From NCBI GenBank assembly GCA_964196275.1, contig CAXMSN010000067.1:24914-88913 (forward strand): DNA of 64,000 nt, written 5' to 3'. Below the pieces are notes generated by a model that was given only the letters and a program-made list of their open reading frames with translations, searched no databases and had not been told where the DNA came from. Positions 8,718-15,685 of this stretch are shown piece by piece. The stretch is from UBA5794 sp964196275 (GTDB lineage: Bacteria; Actinomycetota; Acidimicrobiia; Spongiisociales; UBA5794). The translations under genes were made by a program, and so were the position numbers. How positions within the stretch are numbered: the stretch's first letter is position 1; the number at the start of each line of letters is the position of its first letter.

Positions 8718-9068
8718 ACTGTGTTCGTGCACAGAATCGGCATCTGCGTGCTCGATGAGGACCGCCATCTGCTCGCCGTATGCACCCGCTTCGAAGGTCA
8801 CGACAACGCGCTGACCGGTGACGACGTGATCTCGAAGGTGTGAAAGCGGACCACCGTAGAACAGGAGCCCGGGCGTCGGCTTGAAGAAGTGGCTCTTGCC
8901 TTCTGAGTCCATGATGACAAGGGACACAACAGCCGTCAGATCGCCGGTGACCTCGGTCACGATGCCTTCAACGGCGTTCGGCTCAACCGAATCGTCGGAT
9001 GCGCAACCAGACACGATCAAGAGGGCCGCGATCACGCCGAACAGAAGCGTCACCCTTCGGTAGCTCAC
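8712..9068 (-). CDS. Small putative lipoprotein
   Basis: A 118-residue protein with a lipoprotein signal: RRVTLLFGVIAALLIVSGC (lipobox IVSGC at about residues 18-22), then an acidic SDDS stretch and a domain of about 90 residues that looks beta-rich (VEGIVTEVTGDL, FFKPTPGLLFYG). No family is recognised. The GTG at 9068 immediately follows the stop of the upstream minus-strand lipoprotein gene (9070-9072), so the two are probably co-transcribed; GTG 9053 behind CGAAGG is an alternative start. The longer upstream frame to 9149 would overlap the neighbour and add no signal, so it is rejected. Confidence 0.65.
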   Translation of the reverse strand: MSYRRVTLLFGVIAALLIVSGCASDDSVEPNAVEGIVTEVTGDLTAVVSLVIMDSEGKSHFFKPTPGLLFYGGPLSHLRDHVVTGQRVVVTFEAGAYGEQMAVLIEHADADSVHEHSG

Positions 9069-9069
9069 T

Positions 9070-9921
9070 TCACGAATCGGCAAGGATCGCCTCAAGCTCT
9101 CCATCACCAAGCACGCCTTCGATCCTGGCGATGACAACACCATCCTCATCCATCACGAAGATCCACGGCTCAGACGGGAGGCCGAACTCCACAACGGCGG
9201 GAACGAGGTGGTCTACATCGGGGGCGAAGCCCTCTTCGTTGAAACCTTCGTACACCTCGATATGGATGAAATTGACGTCGGAGGTCGTGGCCAGGATCTC
9301 CTTCGCTTGGTTCACGAGAGGGCCACACGTCGCAGACACGCAGTACGCGGGCGTCGCGAACAGCACGACCGTTTTCTGGCCGTTCTCCAGCAGGTCGTCG
9401 AGCGATGACTCGTACAGCACTGGCAGCGGTTCCGCATCTGTCGTGAGGTCCTCGATCGGTCGATCAGCCAGGGTTGGCGTCTTCACCCTTGGCGCCGGTT
9501 CCCCTATCGCAACGGTCTGCGGCTCAGCTTGGACATCGATCAGGAAGGGCTCGGTGTCTTCCCCCGTCGAGATCGTGAAGTCGATCTCCCATAGACCGGC
9601 ACGATCGAACGGGACGTAGGCGCGATACAGACCGATGGATCCAGGGACGATCCACGTGAAGATCGCATCGGCCTTGATCTTGTTGTCCGGCGCCTCGAGT
9701 GAATGGGCCACGAGCGACACGCTCTCCTCAGGCGATCCACGGCGAGTCCCATTGATCTCGTTGACCCCGAACAGCAGCCGATCGTCGCCGACGGCGGGAT
9801 CAGTGGACGCCCGGATACCGATGAGAACGTCTCCACTTTGCGGCTGTGCAGGCTGATCGTCAGACGAACATGAGGCGAGAACGAAGGCAAATGCAAGACC
9901 TGCGGCGACGATGCGTTTCAT
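9070..9921 (-). CDS. Lipoprotein with thioredoxin-like fold domain
   Basis: A 283-residue exported lipoprotein: signal MKRIVAAGLAFAFVLASC with lipobox LASC at about 15-18 and a Ser/Asp spacer. An all-beta region (about 30-140) contains SLEAPDNKIKA and GLWEIDFTIS segments. A C-terminal thioredoxin-like domain (about 150-283) includes VLFATPAYCVSATCGPLV, where two Cys are separated by four residues rather than the CxxC of classical thioredoxins, and a strand WIFVMDEDGVV. A redox or sensing role in the envelope is inference. The start at 9921 is supported by the lipoprotein signal and by a TACCGT hexamer 7 nt upstream. Confidence 0.75.
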   Translation of the reverse strand: MKRIVAAGLAFAFVLASCSSDDQPAQPQSGDVLIGIRASTDPAVGDDRLLFGVNEINGTRRGSPEESVSLVAHSLEAPDNKIKADAIFTWIVPGSIGLYRAYVPFDRAGLWEIDFTISTGEDTEPFLIDVQAEPQTVAIGEPAPRVKTPTLADRPIEDLTTDAEPLPVLYESSLDDLLENGQKTVVLFATPAYCVSATCGPLVNQAKEILATTSDVNFIHIEVYEGFNEEGFAPDVDHLVPAVVEFGLPSEPWIFVMDEDGVVIARIEGVLGDGELEAILADS

Positions 9922-9928
9922 GGCGAGA

Positions 9929-9934
9929 ACGGTA
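9929..9934 (-). promoter_or_regulatory. -10-like hexamer TACCGT, lipoprotein promoter
   Basis: On the minus strand TACCGT ends 7 nt before the ATG at 9921. Confidence 0.45.
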
Positions 9935-9984
9935 GGTGCCGGCGCTACATACGACACATCACACCCCTACATGTCGCCCGTCGG

Positions 9985-10521
9985 TTATGGGGCCGCTGAG
10001 CTGTCCGATCCGAACGAATTCCAGACGTCCGATACGGCATCGATGAACTCGCCGCCAGCCCACACCAACAGCAGAAAGAAGAGAAGGAGAACCAACGCGG
10101 TGCCGATACCTCGGACCCACCCGATCCACGACTCCTTCTCGGCAAAGATCGAGTTCCACATCTCGCCGACAAGTCCGATGCGTGGCTCTCTCTCCGGCTT
10201 AACGGCTGGGACGACCGGGGTCTCTTGAGAGGTGGCAACCGGTTGCTCGACGGTGGTGAACTTCTTCTCCTCGACGTCGTCCACCACGGATACGTTCGCG
10301 TCCGCCAGATCTGGCCTCCGTTCCTCCAACGCAGAAACATCCACATCGAGTGCGGCTGCCAATTGCGGGACCACCGCCGTTGCCGGGGCTACCTCGTCAC
10401 GCTCCCATCTCCTCACCGACGACGGTGATCGGCCGATGGTCGCGGCGAGTTGGCCGAGCGACAGTCCCTGCTGGAGTCTCGACTCGCGGATGAACCGGCC
10501 CATGGAGGTTGCTTCGTTCAT
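9985..10521 (-). CDS. Membrane-anchored XRE-family helix-turn-helix protein
   Basis: A 178-residue protein. Residues about 6-62 are an XRE/Cro-type HTH (MGRFIRESRLQQGLSLGQLA, then SPSSVRRWERDEVAPATAVV). A charged linker of about 60 residues follows, then an amphipathic segment and one transmembrane helix near the C terminus (about 143-163, TALVLLLFFLLLVWAGGEFI) with a short external tail. The order HTH, linker, single helix recalls RodZ, but RodZ has a longer periplasmic beta domain, so it is not called RodZ. It may tether a DNA site to the membrane or sense the envelope. The ATG at 10521 is chosen because TATCCT lies 7 nt upstream. Confidence 0.72.
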   Translation of the reverse strand: MNEATSMGRFIRESRLQQGLSLGQLAATIGRSPSSVRRWERDEVAPATAVVPQLAAALDVDVSALEERRPDLADANVSVVDDVEEKKFTTVEQPVATSQETPVVPAVKPEREPRIGLVGEMWNSIFAEKESWIGWVRGIGTALVLLLFFLLLVWAGGEFIDAVSDVWNSFGSDSSAAP

Positions 10522-10528
10522 GAGACGC

Positions 10529-10534
10529 AGGATA
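10529..10534 (-). promoter_or_regulatory. -10-like hexamer TATCCT for the XRE membrane protein
   Basis: Minus-strand TATCCT ends 7 nt before the ATG at 10521. Confidence 0.45.
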
Positions 10535-10599
10535 TCCGCAATCTCCAGTTCGGCAGGCACCGACTTCCCCTAATGTGATACCAACACGAAAGGATCCCC

Positions 10600-12423
10600 A
10601 TGCCAGCTGATGTCTCAACACTCGCGGAGCTGTACTCACAGAGCGTCGCCGCCTTCCCTGATAATCCTCTTTTCGGAAACCGCACGCCTGACGGGACATG
10701 GGAGTGGATGAGCTATCGCGAGTTCGGCGAAGCGATCGACAAGGCTCGCGGCGGACTCCAATCGCTTGGTGTCACCAATGGTGACCGCGTCGCGATCATC
10801 TCGGACAACAGGACCGAATGGGCCGTTGGCGCATATGCCGCATACAGCCTCGGCGCCGCCTGGGTGCCGATGTACGAAGCCCAAACGCAGAAGGACTGGA
10901 AGTTCATCCTCAAGGATTCAGGCGCCAAGGTCCTGTTCGTAGCAACAGACGGTATCCGTGCCCAGATCGAAGAGATCCAGGGCGAGATCGAGTCGCTTGA
11001 GTCGGTCATCGTGATCGACGATCCGGCTGGAGGCAAGGCGATCGATTACACCGAGCTCCTCGCCCGTGGTGCGGCCAACCCTGCTGGTTCAGCCGTTGTG
11101 AAGCCGAACGATCTGGCCGGACTCATCTACACGTCAGGTACCACCGGGAATCCCAAGGGCGTGATGCTGTCCCATGCGAACATCACCTCGAACCTCAATG
11201 CGCTGTCGGTGATCTTCCCTCTTGAGGAAGAAGACCGCTCCGCATCGTTCCTCCCATGGGCACACTCGTTCGGTCAGACCGTTGAACTGCATGCACTCAT
11301 CTTCTTCGGCTCATCGACCGGGTTGACAAGCGCAAGGACGCTCATCCGTGACATGCCTGAGATTCACCCGACCATCCTCGTGGCCGTGCCGACGGTCTTC
11401 AACAAGGTCTACGACGGCCTGCAGAAGATGATGGAGGAGAAAGGCGGGATCACGAAGAAGCTCTTCGACGCAGCCATCGCCAATGCGCACAAGCGCAATG
11501 AGATGACCCAAAGGGGTGCCAAGAGCAAGCTCGTGGATATGAAGCACAACCTGTTCGACTCGCTGGTCTTCTCGAAGGTCAGAGCGAGCTTCGGCGGCAA
11601 GGTGCGCTACGCGTTCTCTGGTGGCGCAGCCATCTCGACAGAGGTTGCCGAGTTGATCTCAGCCGTGGGAATCACGGTGTATGAGGGCTACGGGCTTACC
11701 GAGACAAGCCCGATCGTGACCTGCAACATCAAGCAAGCACGACGGATCGGCTCTGTCGGCCGTGCGATCCCCGGCGTGACAGTGACCATCGATACCGAGG
11801 TCACCGGCGACAAGGAGATCGGTGAGATCGTCGTCCACGGGCCAAACGTCATGGTGGGCTACTACCACCTGCCTGAGGCCAACGACGAGGTCTTCACCCA
11901 CGATCGCGGCTTCCGAACGGGCGACCTTGGGCATGTCGATGCGGATGGCTACCTGTACATCCGTGGGCGCATCAAGGAGCAGTACAAGCTTGAGAATGGC
12001 AAGTACGTCGTGCCGTCACCGATCGAGGAGATCCTGACGCTGTCGGGCTACATCCTCCAGGTCATGGTCTACGGCGAACAGCGACCCCACAACGTGGCGG
12101 TGATCATCCCCGACTTCGACTACCTCGGGAAATGGGCAGCGGAGAACGGAGTCGATGCATCCGACCCTGAGGCGCTGATCGCAGACGACCGGGTGATCGA
12201 ACTGTTCAAGACCGAGGTCAACCGTGCGCAGAGCGACATCAAACACTATGAGCGGATCAGAGACTTCATCCTTGCCACCGAAGAGTGGACACCGGAGAAC
12301 GGCATGCTCACGCCGTCATTGAAGATCAAGCGGCGGACACTCATGGCCCAGTTCGGCGAAGGGATCAACGAGCTGTACGCCGGCGACGATCCTCTGCTCG
12401 GCAGGGACACACAGACGAAGTAG
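10600..12423 (+). CDS. fadD: Long-chain acyl-CoA synthetase (AMP-forming)
   Basis: A 607-residue adenylate-forming enzyme that activates fatty acids with ATP and CoA through an acyl-AMP. The P-loop-like motif YTSGTTGNPKGVMLSH (about 177-192), the A5 motif GYGLTETSP (about 365-373), the ATP-binding RTGDLGHVDADGYLYIRGR (about 439-457) and the hinge/Lys region (KLENGKYVVPSPIEE) are all present. The length and the C-terminal QFGEGINELY fit the FadD15/long-chain (LACS-like) branch. The start ATG 10600 has AAAGGA 8 nt upstream. It ends just before a strong bidirectional terminator and is monocistronic. Confidence 0.93.
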   Translation: MPADVSTLAELYSQSVAAFPDNPLFGNRTPDGTWEWMSYREFGEAIDKARGGLQSLGVTNGDRVAIISDNRTEWAVGAYAAYSLGAAWVPMYEAQTQKDWKFILKDSGAKVLFVATDGIRAQIEEIQGEIESLESVIVIDDPAGGKAIDYTELLARGAANPAGSAVVKPNDLAGLIYTSGTTGNPKGVMLSHANITSNLNALSVIFPLEEEDRSASFLPWAHSFGQTVELHALIFFGSSTGLTSARTLIRDMPEIHPTILVAVPTVFNKVYDGLQKMMEEKGGITKKLFDAAIANAHKRNEMTQRGAKSKLVDMKHNLFDSLVFSKVRASFGGKVRYAFSGGAAISTEVAELISAVGITVYEGYGLTETSPIVTCNIKQARRIGSVGRAIPGVTVTIDTEVTGDKEIGEIVVHGPNVMVGYYHLPEANDEVFTHDRGFRTGDLGHVDADGYLYIRGRIKEQYKLENGKYVVPSPIEEILTLSGYILQVMVYGEQRPHNVAVIIPDFDYLGKWAAENGVDASDPEALIADDRVIELFKTEVNRAQSDIKHYERIRDFILATEEWTPENGMLTPSLKIKRRTLMAQFGEGINELYAGDDPLLGRDTQTK

Positions 12424-12433
12424 AGGCAGAGAA

Positions 12434-12480
12434 CCAAAACGACAGCGGGGCCGCATATCGCGGCCCCGCTGTCGTTTTGG
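12434..12480. terminator. Perfect 21-bp stem bidirectional terminator
   Basis: Arms 12434-12454 and 12460-12480 are exact reverse complements around the loop ATATC, with a GC-rich core and outer AAAA/TTTT tracts. It lies between the fadD stop and the 3' end of tRNA-Sec, so it can end both transcripts. Its last three bases coincide with the encoded CCA of the tRNA. Confidence 0.85.
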
Positions 12481-12572
12481 CGGAGGCGGACGGGAATCGA
12501 ACCCGCCAGGGAACTTTCGCCCCCTCGTCGGTTTTGAAGACCGCGACGTCCACCAGGCACGCAATCGCCTCC
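12478..12572 (-). tRNA. selC: tRNA-Sec (anticodon UCA)
   Basis: On the minus strand the gene starts GGAGGCG at 12572 and ends with an encoded CCA at 12478-12480, about 95 nt, longer than standard tRNAs. The anticodon arm GGTCTTCAAAACC presents TCA, which reads UGA. A long variable arm (AGGG...TCCCT region), the T loop TTCGATT and an extended acceptor stem (at least seven perfect pairs, GGAGGCG with CGCCTCC) are the tRNA-Sec signature. The tRNA is charged with Ser by SerRS and converted to Sec by SelA with selenophosphate; SelB delivers it. An opal suppressor tRNA is unlikely given the long variable arm and the UGA-containing selD in this window. Confidence 0.93.
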
Positions 12573-12592
12573 ACGAGCAAGGGTACTTCGCA

Positions 12593-12598
12593 TAGGAT
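12593..12598 (+). promoter_or_regulatory. -10-like hexamer TAGGAT before the 12605 gene
   Basis: TAGGAT ends 6 nt before the ATG at 12605. Confidence 0.45.
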
Positions 12599-12604
12599 TG
12601 ATGC

Positions 12605-13036
12605 ATGACTCGCACCTTCCAAGTGACGTTCGATGCGCACGACCCGGCCGCACTCGCGGCCTTTTGGGCCAAGGCGCTGGGATACGACGTTGAGCCTCCT
12701 CCGGACGGATTCGAGACATGGGCGGACTATGCCGACGAGATCGGGCTGCCCATGGAGGATCGCAACAGCCTCGCCGCCGCCATCGACCCAAGTGGCGATG
12801 GCCCGAGGCTCCTGTTCCAGATGGTCCCTGAGTCGAAGGTCTCCAAGAACCGTGTCCATCTCGATATTGATGTCGCAGATCCCACTGCCGCGGCTGAACA
12901 TCGTGAGGCAGCAATCGATGCCGAAGTCACGCGGCTCGTGGCCCTCGGAGCAACCAAGATCGCTGTCCACGGGAGCGAGCATCAGACGTGGACGGTGATG
13001 CAGGACCCCGAGGGCAATGAGTTCTGCGTCCAGTAA
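12605..13036 (+). CDS. VOC (glyoxalase/dioxygenase superfamily) protein
   Basis: A 143-residue protein of the vicinal oxygen chelate fold, with two beta-alpha-beta-beta-beta modules. Module 1 contains FDAHDPAALAAFWAKALGY (about 8-26). Module 2 contains VHLDIDVAD (about 81-89) and the characteristic end WTVMQDPEGNEFCVQ (about 129-143). This is the common actinobacterial glyoxalase-like type; the His/Glu metal ligands (His82, Glu140 region) are plausible. The substrate is unknown. It is divergent from tRNA-Sec and has its own probable leaderless promoter. Confidence 0.85.
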   Translation: MTRTFQVTFDAHDPAALAAFWAKALGYDVEPPPDGFETWADYADEIGLPMEDRNSLAAAIDPSGDGPRLLFQMVPESKVSKNRVHLDIDVADPTAAAEHREAAIDAEVTRLVALGATKIAVHGSEHQTWTVMQDPEGNEFCVQ

Positions 13037-13107
13037 CAAGGGTTGTATGGAGTGGCGTCTCACTCTCACTATGCTCCATCGGACTACTCGCGAACGCAGG
13101 GAAGAGC

Positions 13108-13416
13108 ATGGCTGACGCAACGTTGATGGTGTGGATCGATCAGGATCTGTGCACCGGTGATGGAATCTGTGAAGAGATCGCACCCGACGTATTCCAAGCA
13201 CGCGACGACGGCCTGTGGGTCGTCAAGGAAGCCGCTTCTGTGTGGGGCGCCGACATCGTCTTCGATGGCGAGCAAGCGCCAGACGGAAGCCGCGGCGTTG
13301 CCCGGGTTCCCGATGACCAGCTCGACATCGTTGTCGAAGCGGCCGAGGAATGCCCCGGCGAGTGCATCATGATCGAGCCGTTCGACCAGGACACGTTCGC
13401 CAAGCGCGGCGGCTGA
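13108..13416 (+). CDS. Ferredoxin, [3Fe-4S]/[4Fe-4S] P450-type with insertion
   Basis: A 102-residue electron carrier. The N-terminal cluster motif CTGDGIC (about residues 15-21) has Asp where a [4Fe-4S] CxxCxxC motif has the middle Cys, and the distal ligand lies in EECPGECI. This is the pattern of the small ferredoxins that serve cytochromes P450 in actinobacteria and commonly hold a [3Fe-4S] cluster. Those are usually about 65 residues; the extra length comes from an insertion of about 25 residues in the middle (EAASVWGADIVFDGEQ onwards) and a C-terminal tail. GGAAGAG precedes the ATG. No P450 gene is adjacent. Confidence 0.85.
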   Translation: MADATLMVWIDQDLCTGDGICEEIAPDVFQARDDGLWVVKEAASVWGADIVFDGEQAPDGSRGVARVPDDQLDIVVEAAEECPGECIMIEPFDQDTFAKRGG

Positions 13417-13422
13417 GAACGA

Positions 13423-14502
13423 TCAGGTCTCGGGTGGCGGCGCTCTCCGCTGCGACTCGTCTGCCTTATGGATCGCCCCATGGATGGCCCTGTGGTGACT
13501 TCTACAGAGCAGACGCGTGTTGTCAAGTGACGTCGACCCACCGTTCGCCCAGTGGATGATGTGGTGGGCATCACACCACGACGCCGGTGCCGTGCACCCG
13601 GTCCATGTGCACCCACCATCCCGCATCTCGAGAGCCCGTCTGAGTGACGGCGGGATCGTCCGCACCCGCCTGCCGACGTCGATCGGCTGAGATTCGGAGT
13701 CGATGAGCATGCGGACGACGCCAGCATCGCACAGCATGCGTTTGATGGCTTCCAGGTCAACCGGGGATCCGTCGATCTCGGAAAGTCGTTGTCTGTCACC
13801 CACGAGCGTTGCGTAATCGATGGTGATCGTTGCATGCGGCTTCTCGCCACCCGATGTCCTCACCGACTGATTGTGGTCCAGCCAGAACCGGCAGATATCC
13901 ACCAGAGCGTCAGCCCGACGCTGTCTCGGCGAGCGTGACTCAGCTGCATCGATGTTGGATGCGTGAACGAGGGAGTTCAGCGCTGTATCAATGAAGTGGC
14001 CACCTTCAGGTGCAAACGTGCCCTTGGTCGCCCATAGGCCCTCGAACGTCTGATCGTGGTGGAACCCGCGGAGCGCCTCGAGCTTCTTGGCGTCAGCGAG
14101 TGCATCGTCATAGTTGACCTGCTGTTCCCAGTGACCGATGGCCCGTCTCAGATCCTTGAGAGAGAGATATGTGGCGGTGTCTGCGAACACCTGCTCATGG
14201 ATGGCGAATTCATCTGGGTAGCGATCCCTCGCTTGGCTGAGAAGTTGCACAGATCGCGACGGAACCTTTCCGTTGAGTGCGTTCCTCGTCACCGTTGGCA
14301 TGTGGGAGAGGGCTCGTGCCACCTTGAGGGTTCCCGACGCCTCGCCCGACGACATGTAGCAGCGCTGCATCAACCAATTCGTCGTGGAGATCCGATGGTC
14401 CAGCACGGGTAACGCCCGGTCGTCGAGTTCCTTGACATGGATGGCAAGGAGAGCCGACACGGCATCGATGTGCTGCTTGAGACCGACGACCGCCTGCTTC
14501 AA
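13423..14502 (-). CDS. DUF222/HNH endonuclease domain protein (13E12 type), 5' end frameshifted
   Basis: The intact frame gives 359 residues: a DUF222 helical region (about 1-230), then an HNH nuclease module with a zinc-type CTWTGC, CDAHHIIHWANGGSTSLDN and LCRSHHRAIH. The frame can start only at TTG 14502, and the codons upstream of it still look coding. If one copy of a 14-bp tandem duplication (14524-14551) is removed, the frame extends to an ATG at 14591 beginning MVSIEDGEPLATQIQEHVDR, joining seamlessly to LPNEALKQA. The duplication is therefore a frameshift near codon 18 of the original gene, or an assembly error. A LexA box lies upstream. HNH nuclease activity of this family is inferred; in mycobacteria its members are repeated and SOS-linked. 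Confidence 0.82.
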   Translation of the reverse strand: MKQAVVGLKQHIDAVSALLAIHVKELDDRALPVLDHRISTTNWLMQRCYMSSGEASGTLKVARALSHMPTVTRNALNGKVPSRSVQLLSQARDRYPDEFAIHEQVFADTATYLSLKDLRRAIGHWEQQVNYDDALADAKKLEALRGFHHDQTFEGLWATKGTFAPEGGHFIDTALNSLVHASNIDAAESRSPRQRRADALVDICRFWLDHNQSVRTSGGEKPHATITIDYATLVGDRQRLSEIDGSPVDLEAIKRMLCDAGVVRMLIDSESQPIDVGRRVRTIPPSLRRALEMRDGGCTWTGCTAPASWCDAHHIIHWANGGSTSLDNTRLLCRSHHRAIHGAIHKADESQRRAPPPET

Positions 14503-14523
14503 CGCCTCATTGGGCAGACGATC

Positions 14524-14551
14524 GACGTGCTCTTGTAGACGTGCTCTTGTA
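14524..14551. repeat. 14-bp tandem duplication causing a frameshift
   Basis: GACGTGCTCTTGTA occurs twice back to back (14524-14537, 14538-14551). Fourteen is not a multiple of three, and deleting one unit restores a complete reading frame to ATG 14591. Confidence 0.92.
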
Positions 14552-14636
14552 TCTGTGTGGCGAGTGGCTCGCCGTCCTCAATCGAGACCATCGCCCGGCA
14601 TGGAGCCAAGTTCTGGTTTGTCATCTCACTATGGTA

Positions 14637-14652
14637 TCGAACATATGTTCGA
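14637..14652. promoter_or_regulatory. LexA binding site (SOS box)
   Basis: TCGAACATATGTTCGA is a perfect 16-bp palindrome (18 bp with flanking A/T, 14636-14653) and matches the Gram-positive/actinobacterial LexA consensus TCGAAC-N4-GTTCGA. It lies 46 bp before the restored ATG (14591) of the DUF222/HNH gene and 125 bp before the divergent membrane-protein gene, so it may control either or both. Confidence 0.85.
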
Positions 14653-14776
14653 TTGTCAAGGCGGTACTTGCACCAGCTCCCTGTACGCCATCGGCCTCGA
14701 TAGATCGCACGCCCGCCATGTCCCTCGCGTATGCTTGAGCCGCCGCGGTGACGCGGGATGGGAAGGAAGACGCCTC

Positions 14777-15616
14777 TTGGAACCAGTCATAGCTGAACCA
14801 CAGGCCCGAGAGCGCTCCTTCGTGCCACGACTGCCGTTCGACTCGTTCAGTGGCTTGGTACGGCACATCACGGCCGCTGGTCTCTCGGGATTGATCGCGG
14901 GCGTAATCGTTGGAGGAGTCGGCGGCCGCCTGTTCATGCGGATCGCAGGAGCGATCGCCAGTGACATCGCTCAGGGCAGATCTACCGAAGCGGGCTTCAC
15001 GGTCGGCGAGGTTACCGCTGGCGGAACCATCGGGTTGATCATCTTCCTTGGGATCTTCAGTGGTCTTTTCGGTGCCGTGTTCTACGTGGCTCTCTTCCCA
15101 TGGCTCACATGGTCAGGACGGTGGCGCGGCCTCGCCTTTGGAGTGACGATGTTCGCCGCGGTCAGCGCCACATCAGACCTGATGAACCCCGACAACATCG
15201 ACTTCTTCATCCTCAAGAACGAGCCGGTCTTGGTCGGCTTGATAGTCGCCCTGATCGTCGCATTCGGTCTGGTACTCGATGCGTCCTACCGCGTCATCGA
15301 CCGGCGGCTGCCACCGCCTGACGTCAACGTGAACATCGTCTATTACGTTCTTTCAGCGGTCGGGTTGACATTCGTCGGTTTTGCCTTGCTCGCCCTCTTC
15401 ACCGATCCCTGCGACTGCGAGCCACCAAGAGGCGTCGCATGGTCGATGGTCGTTGTCCTGGCTGGCACAGCGGCGTTGTGGCTCTCCGTCCTGCTCACGT
15501 CGCCACCCAAATGGCTCGGTTGGGCATCCACAGTCATCGGCTATCTCGGCGCCGCTGGCGTGCTGGTATTCGGGCTGATCCGCGCCGTCTCTGATGCAGT
15601 GGATATCATCCGCTAG
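14777..15616 (+). CDS. Hypothetical multi-pass membrane protein, paralogue A
   Basis: A 279-residue integral membrane protein with about seven hydrophobic helices and an N-terminal cytoplasmic stretch of about 25 residues. Shared with its downstream neighbour are GRLFMRIA near helix 1, the loop QGRSTEAGFTVGEVTAGGTI, the strongly conserved DLMNPDNIDFFILKNEP, a Cys pair DPCDCEPP and the C-terminal GLIRAVSDAVDIIR. No known family is recognised. The TTG at 14777 behind GGAAGGAAGA is proposed because the paralogue has the same arrangement before its GTG; the longer upstream frame would cross the SOS-box region and is not supported. Confidence 0.75.
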   Translation: MEPVIAEPQARERSFVPRLPFDSFSGLVRHITAAGLSGLIAGVIVGGVGGRLFMRIAGAIASDIAQGRSTEAGFTVGEVTAGGTIGLIIFLGIFSGLFGAVFYVALFPWLTWSGRWRGLAFGVTMFAAVSATSDLMNPDNIDFFILKNEPVLVGLIVALIVAFGLVLDASYRVIDRRLPPPDVNVNIVYYVLSAVGLTFVGFALLALFTDPCDCEPPRGVAWSMVVVLAGTAALWLSVLLTSPPKWLGWASTVIGYLGAAGVLVFGLIRAVSDAVDIIR

Positions 15617-15685
15617 CCGGGACCGCACTACCCCTTCCATCGCAGATCTCACGATGTACGGTTGACAATGGAGAGGGAAGGCTTC

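Noticed and set aside
12478..12572. Opal suppressor tRNA or tRNA-Ser
   Set aside because: The anticodon UCA with a long variable arm and a length of about 95 nt indicates tRNA-Sec; a Ser tRNA would not read UGA.
12365..13201. 278-codon minus-strand frame
   Set aside because: It runs antisense through the VOC gene, tRNA-Sec and terminator and has no family features.
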